In this document: in pieces, positions 25,461 to 35,200 of the stretch | Layout: each line of letters opens with the position of its first letter | Numbering within the stretch: the first letter of the stretch is position 1 | Assembly: GCA_963521065.1 (NCBI GenBank) | Contig: CAUQTI010000006.1 | Location: 103,755-167,754 of the forward strand | Length of the DNA: 64,000 bases | Source of the DNA: IOR16 sp963521065 | GTDB lineage: Bacteria; Bacillota; Clostridia; Peptostreptococcales; Anaerovoracaceae | Direction of reading: 5' to 3' | The notes under the pieces: model-generated | Database searches by the model: none | Told to the model about the DNA's origin: nothing | What the model saw: only the letters and a program-made list of their open reading frames with translations | Position numbers and translations under genes: made by a program

Positions 25461-26181
25461 CAATGTCAAAGGCATTGTCATTTTTCATATGGTTGTGGCC
25501 ACGGATGTACAATTTATTTTCTTCGTAAGCCTTGCCGATAGAAAACGTATCCTGCGGTCTTAATTCAGAGATAAAGTAAATTTCCATACGCTTCATATCT
25601 TTTAAGGCTTTTTTCTCCTCGGAAGTAAACGCATCATAGGCAAACTCTCCGTAGCGGCAGTTATTCACATGGCCAAGAGGGTCGATATAGCTGTGATATA
25701 CCTTACGTTCTTCCGTTTTTTCGAAAGAAAGATTTGTTTTAAACGTAGGAGATGCCTCGATGGTAAAAATCTCTTCTGGAAGCGGAGACTCGAACGGAGA
25801 CTCTTTTTTTCGATAGATCGTTCGTTTTTCGATATCCAGAAGAACTGAAAAACTGGAACCGTGAAAAAGTAAATCACCGGCAGCATTTTTAAATTCCATT
25901 TCACGGCGAAAATAAGGGCGCTTGTATTGAGAATGCCAAGTACGCGCATAAACCGTTTCACACGTTGGTACAGGATTAATCAGTTCGATTTCTAAGGAAA
26001 TCAATGCCCATGCATGTCCATATTTCATCGTTTCATCTACATTGAGATGGTAACGGTTTAAATGCTGCTCTGCAATTTGGCCAAACAGCACCTGGTAGCC
26101 ATAAGGCTTTAAGACACCATCCTCATTAAAAAGGGATACTTCAGTTTGGACTTCATAAACACAATCACGTTCAGTTGACAT
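25447..26181 (-). CDS. Acyl-ACP thioesterase (FatA/FatB-like)
   Basis: 244 residues, ATG with AAAGGAG. Two tandem hot-dog halves. The second carries DPLGHVNNCRYGEF, where Asp, His and Asn align with the catalytic residues of bacterial acyl-ACP thioesterases. It would release free fatty acids from acyl carrier protein. Last gene of a leftward ABC-F, EamA, thioesterase operon (30 bp after the EamA stop). No signal peptide. Confidence 0.88.
   Translation of the reverse strand: MSTERDCVYEVQTEVSLFNEDGVLKPYGYQVLFGQIAEQHLNRYHLNVDETMKYGHAWALISLEIELINPVPTCETVYARTWHSQYKRPYFRREMEFKNAAGDLLFHGSSFSVLLDIEKRTIYRKKESPFESPLPEEIFTIEASPTFKTNLSFEKTEERKVYHSYIDPLGHVNNCRYGEFAYDAFTSEEKKALKDMKRMEIYFISELRPQDTFSIGKAYEENKLYIRGHNHMKNDNAFDIVMWF
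25457..25485 (+). terminator. Intrinsic terminator inside the convergent gene end
   Basis: ATGACAATG (25457-25465) / CATTGTCAT (25473-25481) with a 7-nt loop and a TTTTT run. It spans the DUF2812 stop codon and doubles as coding sequence for the thioesterase C-terminus. Confidence 0.75.
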
Positions 26182-26211
26182 TTTTAAAATTCTCCTTTCA
26201 TAAGTCTAAGT

Positions 26212-27162
26212 TCAATCTTCTTGAATTGGGAGCGCGTTTTGAGGGCGAAAGCTTGGATAAAGAGAAACAAGCGAGCCACACAAAACCAGCGCAATTCCTG
26301 AAATCATAGAAAAAGGAATGACTTCATGTAAAATAATTACGGCGAGCAGCGGCGCCAATACAGGCTTAAAAAAGAAAGTTAAAGACGCTGTATTTGCCGA
26401 AGTAACTTCCATTGCCAGAAAGTAAAAAGCATATCCTCCGCCGGTCACACCAATGGCTATGTAAAGAACGATAAACCAATTGCTTTGTGAATAGCCGGAA
26501 AAAAGAGGTATTTCTGAAAACACAGAAAGACCTATGCCGGAGAGGAAAAGAGATACGACTTTTATATTACTAAGTAGTGCAAGAAGAAGCATTTCCAGGC
26601 TGCCAAAGACAAAGCTGAAACAAGTAACTACGACTCCGCCGTATTCCTGACATTTTTTCTTCCCGAAAACGCTGTATAGAGAAAAGATAACGGTAGCACA
26701 AAGCGTAAAAAGAATCCCCGCAGCGCTGATTGCAGTATGGAGCGGATTAATAATAATCAGGATACCTAGAATCTCTAAAATGAGAGCAATTACATTTCTT
26801 TTGTAAATGCTTTCATGGAGAAGAAAGTAAGCAAAAATCATTACGAATACCGGGTTGCTGCTAAAAAGAACGGCAACAACAGAAGCTTTTGCATTTTCAA
26901 CCGCTATCTGATAGAAGGTCATACTGATTACAACACCCATGAGCCCTAAAAAAGCAAAAGAAAGGAAGCTTTCTCTTTCAATTTTCAGCTGTTTTTTCCG
27001 TATCGTGGAAATAGCAAACGGCAGGAGAAAAAGGCCGCCGATGAAAAAGCGGGTCAAAGTCAGCTGAATCGGATGAAACTGCCCTGAAATCGATTTTAAA
27101 GCAATTTCCATCGTACTGAATAAAAAAGTTGCAAGTGCGATATACAGGTATCCTTTTTTCAA
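26212..27162 (-). CDS. EamA/DMT-family transporter (first copy)
   Basis: 316 residues from TTG with AAAGGGGG upstream. Ten hydrophobic segments in two EamA repeats of five. FLFSTMEIALK and LTRFFIGGLFLLP mark the first repeat, SLTFFFKPVLAPLLAVIILHE the second. Drug/metabolite transporters of this fold usually export small metabolites; substrate not predictable. Co-transcribed between the ABC-F gene (42 bp upstream) and the thioesterase. Confidence 0.9.
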   Translation of the reverse strand: MKKGYLYIALATFLFSTMEIALKSISGQFHPIQLTLTRFFIGGLFLLPFAISTIRKKQLKIERESFLSFAFLGLMGVVISMTFYQIAVENAKASVVAVLFSSNPVFVMIFAYFLLHESIYKRNVIALILEILGILIIINPLHTAISAAGILFTLCATVIFSLYSVFGKKKCQEYGGVVVTCFSFVFGSLEMLLLALLSNIKVVSLFLSGIGLSVFSEIPLFSGYSQSNWFIVLYIAIGVTGGGYAFYFLAMEVTSANTASLTFFFKPVLAPLLAVIILHEVIPFSMISGIALVLCGSLVSLYPSFRPQNALPIQED

Positions 27163-27204
27163 AGAGAAGTCCCCCTTTCTAACGTTGAATTTATAAAATT
27201 TTTG

Positions 27205-29019
27205 TTAAGATTGTTCTTCCATTTGCTGTGCTAAATCATTTAAATAGAGCCAACGGTCCATTTTCTCTGAAAGGAGAGTTTCAAGTCGTTCCTTTTCTTG
27301 GAGTAACTCTTGAAGCTTTGTGTAGCTGCTTGAAGCGGCTGACATCTGTCCTTCAAGTTCCGATATTTTTGATTCAATACCGGCGATCTCTTCATCAATC
27401 GTGAGAAACTCACGTTGCTCATTAAAGGTAAATTTGATTTTTTTTCGGCTATTTTTCAAGGAAGCGTCCAAAGAAGAGGAATCCTCCCTTGGTGCAGAAG
27501 GTTCCGCCTTTTTTTTGACTTTCTTTTCCGCGCTTTCCAACTGTCGAATTTCGATATAATCGCTGTAGCCACCGGGATAATGGCCGATTTGACCGTCTTT
27601 TTCATAAACAAAGGTACGAAATACTGTTCGGTCAATAAAATAGCGATCATGGGAGACAACCAAAACTGCCCCAGAAAAATCCTCTAAATATTCCTCTAAC
27701 ACTGTAAGCGTCTCGATGTCCAAATCATTCGTTGGCTCATCGAGCAAAAGGACGTTTGGAGCGCGCATTAAGATGCCAAGCAGGTACAAGCGGCGTTTTT
27801 CTCCGCCAGAAAGGCGGGAAACAGATACAGAATGAAGGCTTGTAGGAAATAAAAAGCGTTCAAGCATCTGTGAGGCGGTGATGGTGCCTTGCTCTGTTGC
27901 AACTTGGAAAGCAACACTCTGTACATAATCAATGACACGCAGACTTTCATCCAAAGCTTCATTTTCTTGAGAAAAGTATCCAATTTTTACAGTATCACCA
28001 ATTTCTACAGAACCGGTATCCGGCTCAAGAGAGTTTAAAATTAGTTTTAATAATGTGGATTTCCCGCAGCCATTCTGCCCGATTATGCCGATTCGATCAT
28101 TGCGCAGTACCGTATAAGTAAAATTAGAGATAAGTTTTTTATCTCCATAGCTCTTTGAAATGTTTTTTAGCTCAATTACTTTTTTTCCTAAACGGCTCGC
28201 TACAGAATTCATTTGAAGCTTCGCATCACTTGCAAGCGGTTTGTTTTTTTCCAAATCGTTAAAGCGTTCAATCCGGGATTTCGCCTTTGTACTTCGTGCC
28301 TGTGCACCTCTTTGCATCCATTCTAATTCTCTGCGGTAAAGCGTCTGCCTCTTTCTCTCTGAGGAAGCCGCCATTTCTTCTCTGGCAGCTTTACTTTCAA
28401 GATAGTAAGCATAATTTCCCTCATGGCGGTAGATTTTTCCGTGTGCAAGCTCCAGGATGCAGTTTGTAACACGGTCTAAAAAGTAACGGTCATGTGTTAC
28501 CATTAAAATAGCGCCTTTGAATTTGATGAGATACCGTTCAAGCCATTCTACCGTATCACTGTCGATATGGTTTGTAGGCTCGTCTAAAATGAGCAGCTCA
28601 ACGGGGCTGACAAAAATAGCCGCCATTGCCACTCGCTTTCGCTCCCCTCCGGAAAGCTGGCTCAGTGGTTTTTCAAAGTCAGAAATTCCAAGCTCCAAAA
28701 GCATCGCTTTGCATTCATAATCCATCGTTTCCGGATTGCTTTGCAATGCGCTTCTCAAAACATAAGAAAGAACGGTGTCCTCTTGTGAAAAAACAGGCAT
28801 TTGCGGTAAAAAACCGATGCGTATCCCGTTTGTTTTAGTAATGGAACCAGAATCAGCGTCTTCAATTCCGCAAGTAATCCGGAGAAGAGTTGACTTCCCC
28901 GTACCATTGACACCAATCAGTCCAATTTTGTTTCCCGCATGAATTGAAAAGGATAAATTTTCTAAAAGTGGTTTTTCCGTATAGGATTTCGAAATATTTT
29001 CAGCATTTAATATAATCAA
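27205..29019 (-). CDS. ABC-F family ATPase (ribosome-associated type)
   Basis: 604 residues. The longer frame from 29094 has no ribosome site; TTG 29019 follows AAGGAG and gives MIILNAENISKSY, typical for the family. Two nucleotide-binding domains (Walker A GVNGTGKST and GQNGCGKST; LSGGE twice; Walker B LLILDEPTNHID and LLLDEPTNDLD), a linker of about 80 residues and a C-terminal coiled coil, with no membrane domain. ABC-F proteins act on the ribosome E site; some give antibiotic protection. The Uup-like C-terminus suggests a housekeeping member. Promoter overlaps that of the carbonic anhydrase. Confidence 0.93.
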   Translation of the reverse strand: MIILNAENISKSYTEKPLLENLSFSIHAGNKIGLIGVNGTGKSTLLRITCGIEDADSGSITKTNGIRIGFLPQMPVFSQEDTVLSYVLRSALQSNPETMDYECKAMLLELGISDFEKPLSQLSGGERKRVAMAAIFVSPVELLILDEPTNHIDSDTVEWLERYLIKFKGAILMVTHDRYFLDRVTNCILELAHGKIYRHEGNYAYYLESKAAREEMAASSERKRQTLYRRELEWMQRGAQARSTKAKSRIERFNDLEKNKPLASDAKLQMNSVASRLGKKVIELKNISKSYGDKKLISNFTYTVLRNDRIGIIGQNGCGKSTLLKLILNSLEPDTGSVEIGDTVKIGYFSQENEALDESLRVIDYVQSVAFQVATEQGTITASQMLERFLFPTSLHSVSVSRLSGGEKRRLYLLGILMRAPNVLLLDEPTNDLDIETLTVLEEYLEDFSGAVLVVSHDRYFIDRTVFRTFVYEKDGQIGHYPGGYSDYIEIRQLESAEKKVKKKAEPSAPREDSSSLDASLKNSRKKIKFTFNEQREFLTIDEEIAGIESKISELEGQMSAASSSYTKLQELLQEKERLETLLSEKMDRWLYLNDLAQQMEEQS

Positions 29020-29032
29020 AGTAAGCTCCTTA

Positions 29033-29061
29033 TTGACATGAATACATCTAAATATTATACT
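29033..29061 (+). promoter_or_regulatory. Promoter of the carbonic anhydrase gene
   Basis: TTGACA (29033-29038), 17-nt spacer, TATACT (29056-29061). Leader of about 30 nt to ATG 29098. Confidence 0.75.
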
Positions 29062-29082
29062 TGTTAGAAATTGTGAGAACAA
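29054..29082 (-). promoter_or_regulatory. Promoter of the ABC-F operon, overlapping the opposite promoter
   Basis: On the minus strand TTGTTC (29082-29077), 17-nt spacer, TATAAT (29059-29054). Its -10 is superimposed on the -10 of the rightward promoter. Confidence 0.7.
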
Positions 29083-29097
29083 GAGGGTGGGCATAAA

Positions 29098-29640
29098 ATG
29101 TTAAAAGAAATACTGGAGTATAATAAAAAATTTGTACAAGAAGAACGGTATAAGGAATTTCAGACAGATAAATATCCGAGTAAAAAGACCGCGATTTTAG
29201 CTTGTATGGATACAAGACTGACAGCACTTCTTCCTGCGGCACTTGGATTGAAGAACGGAGACGTAAAGTTGATTAAAAATGCGGGAGCCGTTGTCTCCCA
29301 TCCATACGGCAGTGTAATTCATAGCTTGATTGTTGCGATTTATGAGCTTGGTGTGGAGGAAATCCTTGTAATCGGGCACGATGACTGCGGAATGCAGCAC
29401 ATGAACAGCGAAAAATTGATCGAGAAAATGCATGGATATGGGATTACCGATGTAGACATTGCCAGAAGTGATGGTGCTACAGGCGGGATTGAAGAATGGC
29501 TTGTCGGCTTTCAGAACGTGGAGGATGCCGTTTCCGGTTCGGTAGAAATTATTAAAAAACATCCGTTGATTCCCAAAAACATTCGCATTTTTGGATTGAT
29601 TATGAATCCGGAGACCGGAGAAGTACGGCAGGTAGTATAA
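29098..29640 (+). CDS. Beta-class carbonic anhydrase
   Basis: 180 residues, ATG with GAGGGTGGG upstream. Zinc ligands Cys36 (LACMDTRL), His94 and Cys97 (GHDDCGM), with the Asp38-Arg40 dyad in place. Reversibly hydrates CO2; in an anaerobe it supplies bicarbonate for carboxylations and pyrimidine synthesis. Short beta-CA form (about 180 residues). Divergent from the ABC-F operon; terminator follows. Confidence 0.95.
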   Translation: MLKEILEYNKKFVQEERYKEFQTDKYPSKKTAILACMDTRLTALLPAALGLKNGDVKLIKNAGAVVSHPYGSVIHSLIVAIYELGVEEILVIGHDDCGMQHMNSEKLIEKMHGYGITDVDIARSDGATGGIEEWLVGFQNVEDAVSGSVEIIKKHPLIPKNIRIFGLIMNPETGEVRQVV

Positions 29641-29688
29641 ATAAGAAAGAAGTAAAAATGCTGGAACGTATAACGAAATGGAATAAGT

Positions 29689-29728
29689 AAAAAAGACGCT
29701 TTCTGTAAGATTGTGTCTTTTTATTTTT
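29689..29728 (+). terminator. Intrinsic terminator after the carbonic anhydrase
   Basis: AAAAAGAC (29690-29697) / GTCTTTTT (29715-29722), extended by two inner pairs, followed by a T-rich tail. Confidence 0.7.
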
Positions 29729-29839
29729 CCCATCAATAGGAATAGACGATGTGACGTGAAGCATGCTACAATATATAATTAACAAAATAAAAGGAACCTG
29801 ATAAAATAGCTGCAGAAATATTTAAAGAGAGGAGGCTGT

Positions 29840-30775
29840 ATGAGATACAAAAGGATTTACCTGATTTCGTTTTTGTTGGTTTTATGTATGATTGCAGGGT
29901 TGTTTTTGTTCACGAGCTGTAAAAATCAAGACGAATTATCCTCTGAAAAGGAAGAAAGCTCGATTAAAGAATTGGTTCTTTCGTACTTGCTTAGTGAACG
30001 CGCAGATATTAGCCAAAGGATTTATGATGCGGCTGACGCACCTGATCTACCACAGGAAGAAGATTATCGCATTGACAGTATCACTTATGCTGGAGAAAGC
30101 ACTGTGAACGAGAGCGTTGGTGCTGCATATAAAGTGGAATACAGCAGCTATTATTTCACTCGAGATGAAAATGCAGAAAAGGTCTTTGATTGGTATAAGG
30201 GGCCACCCTATTACATTGTTCTTCGGCGCAATGGTTATGAGAACACATGGGATGGTGTATTTGGATGTACAGAATCTGTCGATTTGAATAAAAATATTGA
30301 TGATGTAATTTTGGAAGTTGTGTATGGCTTGCATGATATAGAAGTTTCTCTCTGCCTTGATGGTATGCCTCAACGGATTGGCCCATCCGCTCCACTACAT
30401 TTTTTTAATGAGGAAGGTTCAGCAGAAAAAATGGATGGATGGGATCCGATATACAGTGAAGGCGATTACTGGGTCCGTTATCGTTATGACGGACTTACAG
30501 CTGTCTGTTACCACAATGCTTTAGAGGATAGCGATAAGGTGGTAAATCTGGACACGACACGTACCGATGTTGCAACTCATCGTGGTATCCGAGTTGGTAT
30601 GACGCGCGAGGAGGTTCTTGCGGCATATCCCAATCTTTACAATAAGGAGTATTGGGGCTATGAGGGCGACTATCTATGGTACTGCAGCAATGAAGAAGGA
30701 TGGGGGACCGCGCTCCTTTTTTGGTTTGAAGATGATGCTGTTGTAAAAATAGAACTAAATAATGTATTCGACTGA
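29840..30775 (+). CDS. Uncharacterised lipoprotein
   Basis: 311 residues, ATG with GAGGAGG. A lipoprotein signal peptide with a hydrophobic core (LISFLLVLCMIAGLFLF) ends at the lipobox FTSC, so it should be attached to the outer face of the membrane. The C-terminal 75 residues (GIRVGMTREEVLAAYPNLY, then LLFWFEDDAVVKIEL) resemble the small SmpA/OmlA-like fold seen in many Firmicute surface proteins. The middle is acidic and Tyr-rich; no function recognised. Single gene. Confidence 0.7.
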   Translation: MRYKRIYLISFLLVLCMIAGLFLFTSCKNQDELSSEKEESSIKELVLSYLLSERADISQRIYDAADAPDLPQEEDYRIDSITYAGESTVNESVGAAYKVEYSSYYFTRDENAEKVFDWYKGPPYYIVLRRNGYENTWDGVFGCTESVDLNKNIDDVILEVVYGLHDIEVSLCLDGMPQRIGPSAPLHFFNEEGSAEKMDGWDPIYSEGDYWVRYRYDGLTAVCYHNALEDSDKVVNLDTTRTDVATHRGIRVGMTREEVLAAYPNLYNKEYWGYEGDYLWYCSNEEGWGTALLFWFEDDAVVKIELNNVFD

Positions 30776-30795
30776 TAGAATTTAATTGCAATAGT

Positions 30796-30841
30796 AAGGG
30801 GGCTCATTTGATCAAAATTTTGATTAAATGCACCCTCTTTT
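30796..30841 (+). terminator. Intrinsic terminator after the lipoprotein gene
   Basis: Long imperfect hairpin: AGGGGGCTCATTT pairs with AAATGCACCCT around an inner ATCAAAATTTTGAT palindrome, followed by CTTTTG. Confidence 0.75.
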
Positions 30842-30873
30842 GTTTCAATGTGCATTTACCGATCAGATCATTT

Positions 30874-32013
30874 TCACTTTACTTTTATAGACTGGAACTG
30901 CTGAAAAAGTTCCGCTACTTTTGGAAGACATTCTTCCGAAATGGAAGTCGGAAAAATTGCAGATAATAAAACGACCTGCGTATCCGTTTCGACTGCCATA
31001 ATTGAGTAATTGATTTTTTCATTTTCGAGCATTCCTTCTATCTCACTAATGATTGCGGTATGACCGTTTATTTCCATCGTTTTCGATAGGGGAGCAGACG
31101 CATTTTCCAATTTTTGAGAGAGTGCCTTCATATAAGATGTATTATAAGTTGAAAGGTCAAAATTTAAAATACCTTTTTTCTTAGTTGCAGAAGCTGTTAA
31201 TTGGCAAAGACCGTTATAAGCCTGGAGCTCCAGCTCGGATTGCGAAGAAAGATAAGGTTTATTCTCCTTCCAAGCAGACGAGGCATACAGAGTAAAGCTT
31301 CCGTCTGCGCTTGTCAGAAGGCGGTCTTCCGCAGGAAGAAACGCTATTTTTTTTCGCTCTTTAGGGAGTGCCATTCGCGTGAGGATAACGGAGGTTTCCG
31401 CTCTCGTGATTTCTTTATCAGGATAGAAGCTTCCGTAACTGTCACTGCCCGAAAGAATACCTGCATTATAAAGCGTGAGAATGGGTTCATAAGAAGGATT
31501 TGAAGCAGAAACATCCGGGAGCTTTGAAATTTGATTGATGGCCTTTAATTCCGTCTCAGGAAGGGCACGGGAAAATAAATCTGCAAGCTCTGCCCGTGTC
31601 GCATTTCTTTCATATCCGGAATACTCTCCGGCTTCAATAATTCCGTGGTCAATTGCATAGATAACCGCACCATCATACCATTTTGAACCCAAAGGATCGA
31701 TTTTTCCATCATCGCCGTAATAAATTTCATTGAGACGGCAGGCGAAGGAAACTGCTTCTGCAATGGTCACAGGTCCGTTAGGGTCAAAGGTATTCTCGCT
31801 TCTGCCGCTGATTAGCCCTAATTCGTAGCTGGGCTTTAAAGCATCCTTTATCCATTTTTTTTGTACGTCACGAAATGTAGTATCATCATATTCATATTTT
31901 TTTGTAAAGAGATTAAGACCGCTCTGGTTATCTGCGTAACAGATATCACCTGCAAGTGAGGTAAGAAGCAGAAAAACAGCGGGAAGTATGTAAATTTTTC
32001 GACGCAGTTGCAT
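30874..32013 (-). CDS. S-layer homology (SLH) domain protein
   Basis: 379 residues. ATG 32013 has AAAGGAAT upstream and begins directly with a signal peptide (LRRKIYILPAVFLLLTSLAG, cleavage near CYA-DN); the longer frame to 32079 would bury it. Three SLH repeats follow (about 40-215): FRDVQKKWIKDAL with FDPNGPVTIAEAV, WYDGAVIYAIDHGII with ATRAELA, and FYPDKEITRAETSVIL. SLH domains bind pyruvylated wall polymer. The C-terminal 150 residues are a lipocalin-like or PsbP-like beta domain that I cannot name. Confidence 0.85.
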   Translation of the reverse strand: MQLRRKIYILPAVFLLLTSLAGDICYADNQSGLNLFTKKYEYDDTTFRDVQKKWIKDALKPSYELGLISGRSENTFDPNGPVTIAEAVSFACRLNEIYYGDDGKIDPLGSKWYDGAVIYAIDHGIIEAGEYSGYERNATRAELADLFSRALPETELKAINQISKLPDVSASNPSYEPILTLYNAGILSGSDSYGSFYPDKEITRAETSVILTRMALPKERKKIAFLPAEDRLLTSADGSFTLYASSAWKENKPYLSSQSELELQAYNGLCQLTASATKKKGILNFDLSTYNTSYMKALSQKLENASAPLSKTMEINGHTAIISEIEGMLENEKINYSIMAVETDTQVVLLSAIFPTSISEECLPKVAELFQQFQSIKVK

Positions 32014-32260
32014 CTTTTTATTCCTTTCCTTTATAGAATGACAGTAGTGATAAGTTTGTTTCGGGCATTGGCAATGCAAGAAGCATGTATTTTTTAGTTT
32101 ACCTCATTTTTTCTGTCAAAACAAGAAAGAAAAGATAGAACGAACTCGCATTTTGGGAATATATCTGATAAACTATTTTTAAAACAAAAGAGAAGGTTCT
32201 TTGTAATATAAAGTCATTTTATAAAAAAATTGCAGAGAGAAAAAGAAAGAGAGAAAAACT
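32014..32260. other. Intergenic region between the SLH gene and dnaE
   Basis: A/T-rich divergent spacer of 247 bp. I see no convincing promoter pair, hairpin or small gene; the dnaE ribosome site is only a purine-rich AGAGAGAAA stretch. Confidence 0.5.
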
Positions 32261-35200
32261 ATGGGATTTGTACATTTGCATGTACATACGGAATACAGCC
32301 TTTTGGACGGGGCCTCCCGCATAAAGGATTTGATTGCAAGAACCAAAGAATTGGGCATGGACGCGGTGGCAATTACGGATCATGGAGTCATGTTCGGTGT
32401 CATTGATTTTTATAAAGAAGCGAAGAAGCAGGGTGTTAAACCGATTATTGGATGTGAGGTGTATACTGCAGCCAGAGGCATGAGGGATAAGGAGCAGGAT
32501 AAGGATAAGCGGCAGGGTCATTTAGTATTGTTGGCTAAGAACGATGTAGGCTATCACAATTTAGTGAAGATTGTATCCGCAGGCTTTACGGAAGGCTTCT
32601 ATTATAAACCGCGTGTAGACCATGATTTTCTGAGAGCACATAGTGAAGGGCTGATTGCGCTTACGGCATGTCTTGCCGGAAATGTGCAGCAAAATTTGTT
32701 AAAAGGAAGTTATGAAGGAGCGAAGAAAGAAGTTCTTACGCTTTTAGATATTTTTGGAGAAGGAAATCTCTATTTGGAGCTGCAAGATCAGGGACTGGAA
32801 GAAGAAGCGCGCATTTTTCCGCAGATGCAGAGGCTGCATGAAGAGACCGGAGTTCCGTTTGTTGCGACCAATGATGTGCATTATGTTAGAAAAGAAGACG
32901 CTAAGGCACATGACGTGCTTTTATGTATTCAAACAGCGAGCAATGTGGACGATGAAAATCGGATGCGCTTTCCAAATGATCAATTTTACTTAAAATCTGA
33001 GCAGGAAATGAAGCTGTTATTCGGGCATATTTCCCAGGCAATGGAAAACACCGTAAAGGTGGCAGAGGCATGCAATGTAGAGTTCGTTTTTGGAGAGCAT
33101 CATTTACCGGAATTCCAAGCGCCGCAGGGGCTCAGCAACAAGGCGTATTTAAGAGATCTTTGCGCTCGGGGAATGAAAAATCGATACGGTGAACTGAATC
33201 CTGAACTTTCCAAGCGATTAGAATATGAGCTGACCACTATTGAGAAAATGGGCTATGTAGAATATTTTTTAATTGTGTGGGATTTTATTAATTACGCGAG
33301 AAGCAACGGCATTGTGGTAGGTCCGGGAAGAGGGTCGGCGGCCGGGAGCATTGTTGCGTATTGTTTACATATTACAGACATCGATCCGATTAAATACGGA
33401 TTGATTTTTGAACGGTTTTTGAATCCGGAACGTATCAGCATGCCGGATATTGATATCGATTTCTGTTATGAAAGAAGACAGGAAGTAATTGATTATGTAA
33501 TTGAAAAGTATGGCGAAGATAAGGTGGCACAGATTATCACGTTTGGAACGATGAAAGCAAAAGCCGCAATTCGTGACGTCGGCCGAGCAATGAACATGAG
33601 CTATGGTGAAGTCGATGCAATCGCCAAAAAGGTTCCTTTTGAGTTGAAGATGACACTGGATAAAGCGCTAGAAATGAACGCGGATTTAAAGAAGGACTAC
33701 GAAGGAGACTTGCGTGTTCGGGAGTTGATCGATACCGCGAGGGCGCTTGAGGGGATGCCTCGCCATGCATCCACCCATGCGGCAGGCGTTGTTATTTCGA
33801 AAAAGAGTATCAATGAATATGTTCCTTTGTATTTGGCGGAAAAAGGGGTATCTACACAGTTTACGATGACGACAATCGAGGAGCTTGGATTACTAAAGAT
33901 GGATTTCCTCGGACTCAGAAACTTGACGGTGATTCGCGATGCCTTAGAATTGATTGGCGAGGAAAACAAAAATAAAATTGATTTTTCACATATGACCTAC
34001 GATGATTCGAAAGTATATGAGTTAATCAGCAGCGGGAATACGATGGGTGTATTTCAGATGGAAAGCGGCGGGATGACACAGTTTATGAAAAACTTGAAAC
34101 CGGACTGCTTTGAAGACATTGTGGCAGGGATTTCCCTCTATCGTCCCGGTCCAATGAATTCCATTCCAAAGTACATTGAAAACAAGAAAAATCCTGAGAA
34201 TATATCCTACGTCGATGCGAGCTTAGAGCCGATTCTTTCCGTTACCTATGGATGTATGGTGTATCAGGAGCAGGTAATGCAGATTGTACGGGATTTAGCC
34301 GGTTATACTTATGGCAGAAGTGACTTGGTGCGCCGTGCGATGAGCAAGAAAAAAAGAGAAGCGATGGAAGAGGAGCGGGCGTATTTTATTCACGGTAAAA
34401 CAGATTCTGACGGAAACATTGAAATTGAGGGGTGCGTAAGAAGAGGGATTCCGGAATCGGCGGCGAATGAGATTTACGACCAGATGATTTCCTTTGCAGA
34501 ATATGCCTTTAATAAATCCCATGCGGCAGCATATGCCGTTTTAGCCTATGAGACAGCTTATCTGAAAACTTATTTTCCAGTAGAGTTTATGGCTGCTTTA
34601 ATGACGAGTGTAATTGGTGATTCCACTCAGATTGCAAAGTATATTCGAAATTGCAGCGAAATGAAAATAGAAGTGCTGCCGCCCGACGTATGTGAGAGCC
34701 GTAAAAAATTTACAGTAAAAGACGGGAAAATCCGTTTCGGACTTTTGGGAGTAAAAAATGTAGGAGAAGGCGTAATTGACAGTATGATCCGTGCAAGAGA
34801 GAAAAACGGAAAACCCGAGGATTTCTTTCAGTTGATTGAAGAAGTGGACATCCATGAAATTAATAAAAAGGCGGCGGAGAGCTTAATCAAAGCCGGAGCA
34901 ATGGATTGCTTTACTGAAAATCGAGCGGCACTTCTTGCAGTATACGAAAGTGTGATTGAGTCTGCACAGAATAATTCCAGAAAGAACCTGGAAGGACAGC
35001 TTTCTCTTTTTCAATCCAATACGGAAGTAATGAATCAGGCTGGCGTAAAAGCCAAGCTGCCCGCTGTAGCAAACTTTGACCGACGACTATTAATTTCGAT
35101 GGAAAAGGAAATGCTGGGAGTGTACATCACAGGACACCCTTTGGAGGATTATAAAGAGCAGATTGAGAAGATAACAACGGTAAATACAGAAGAATTGACA

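Noticed and set aside
29019..29094. N-terminal extension of the ABC-F protein
   Set aside because: It would cover both promoters and lacks a ribosome site; TTG 29019 with AAGGAG gives the family's normal start.
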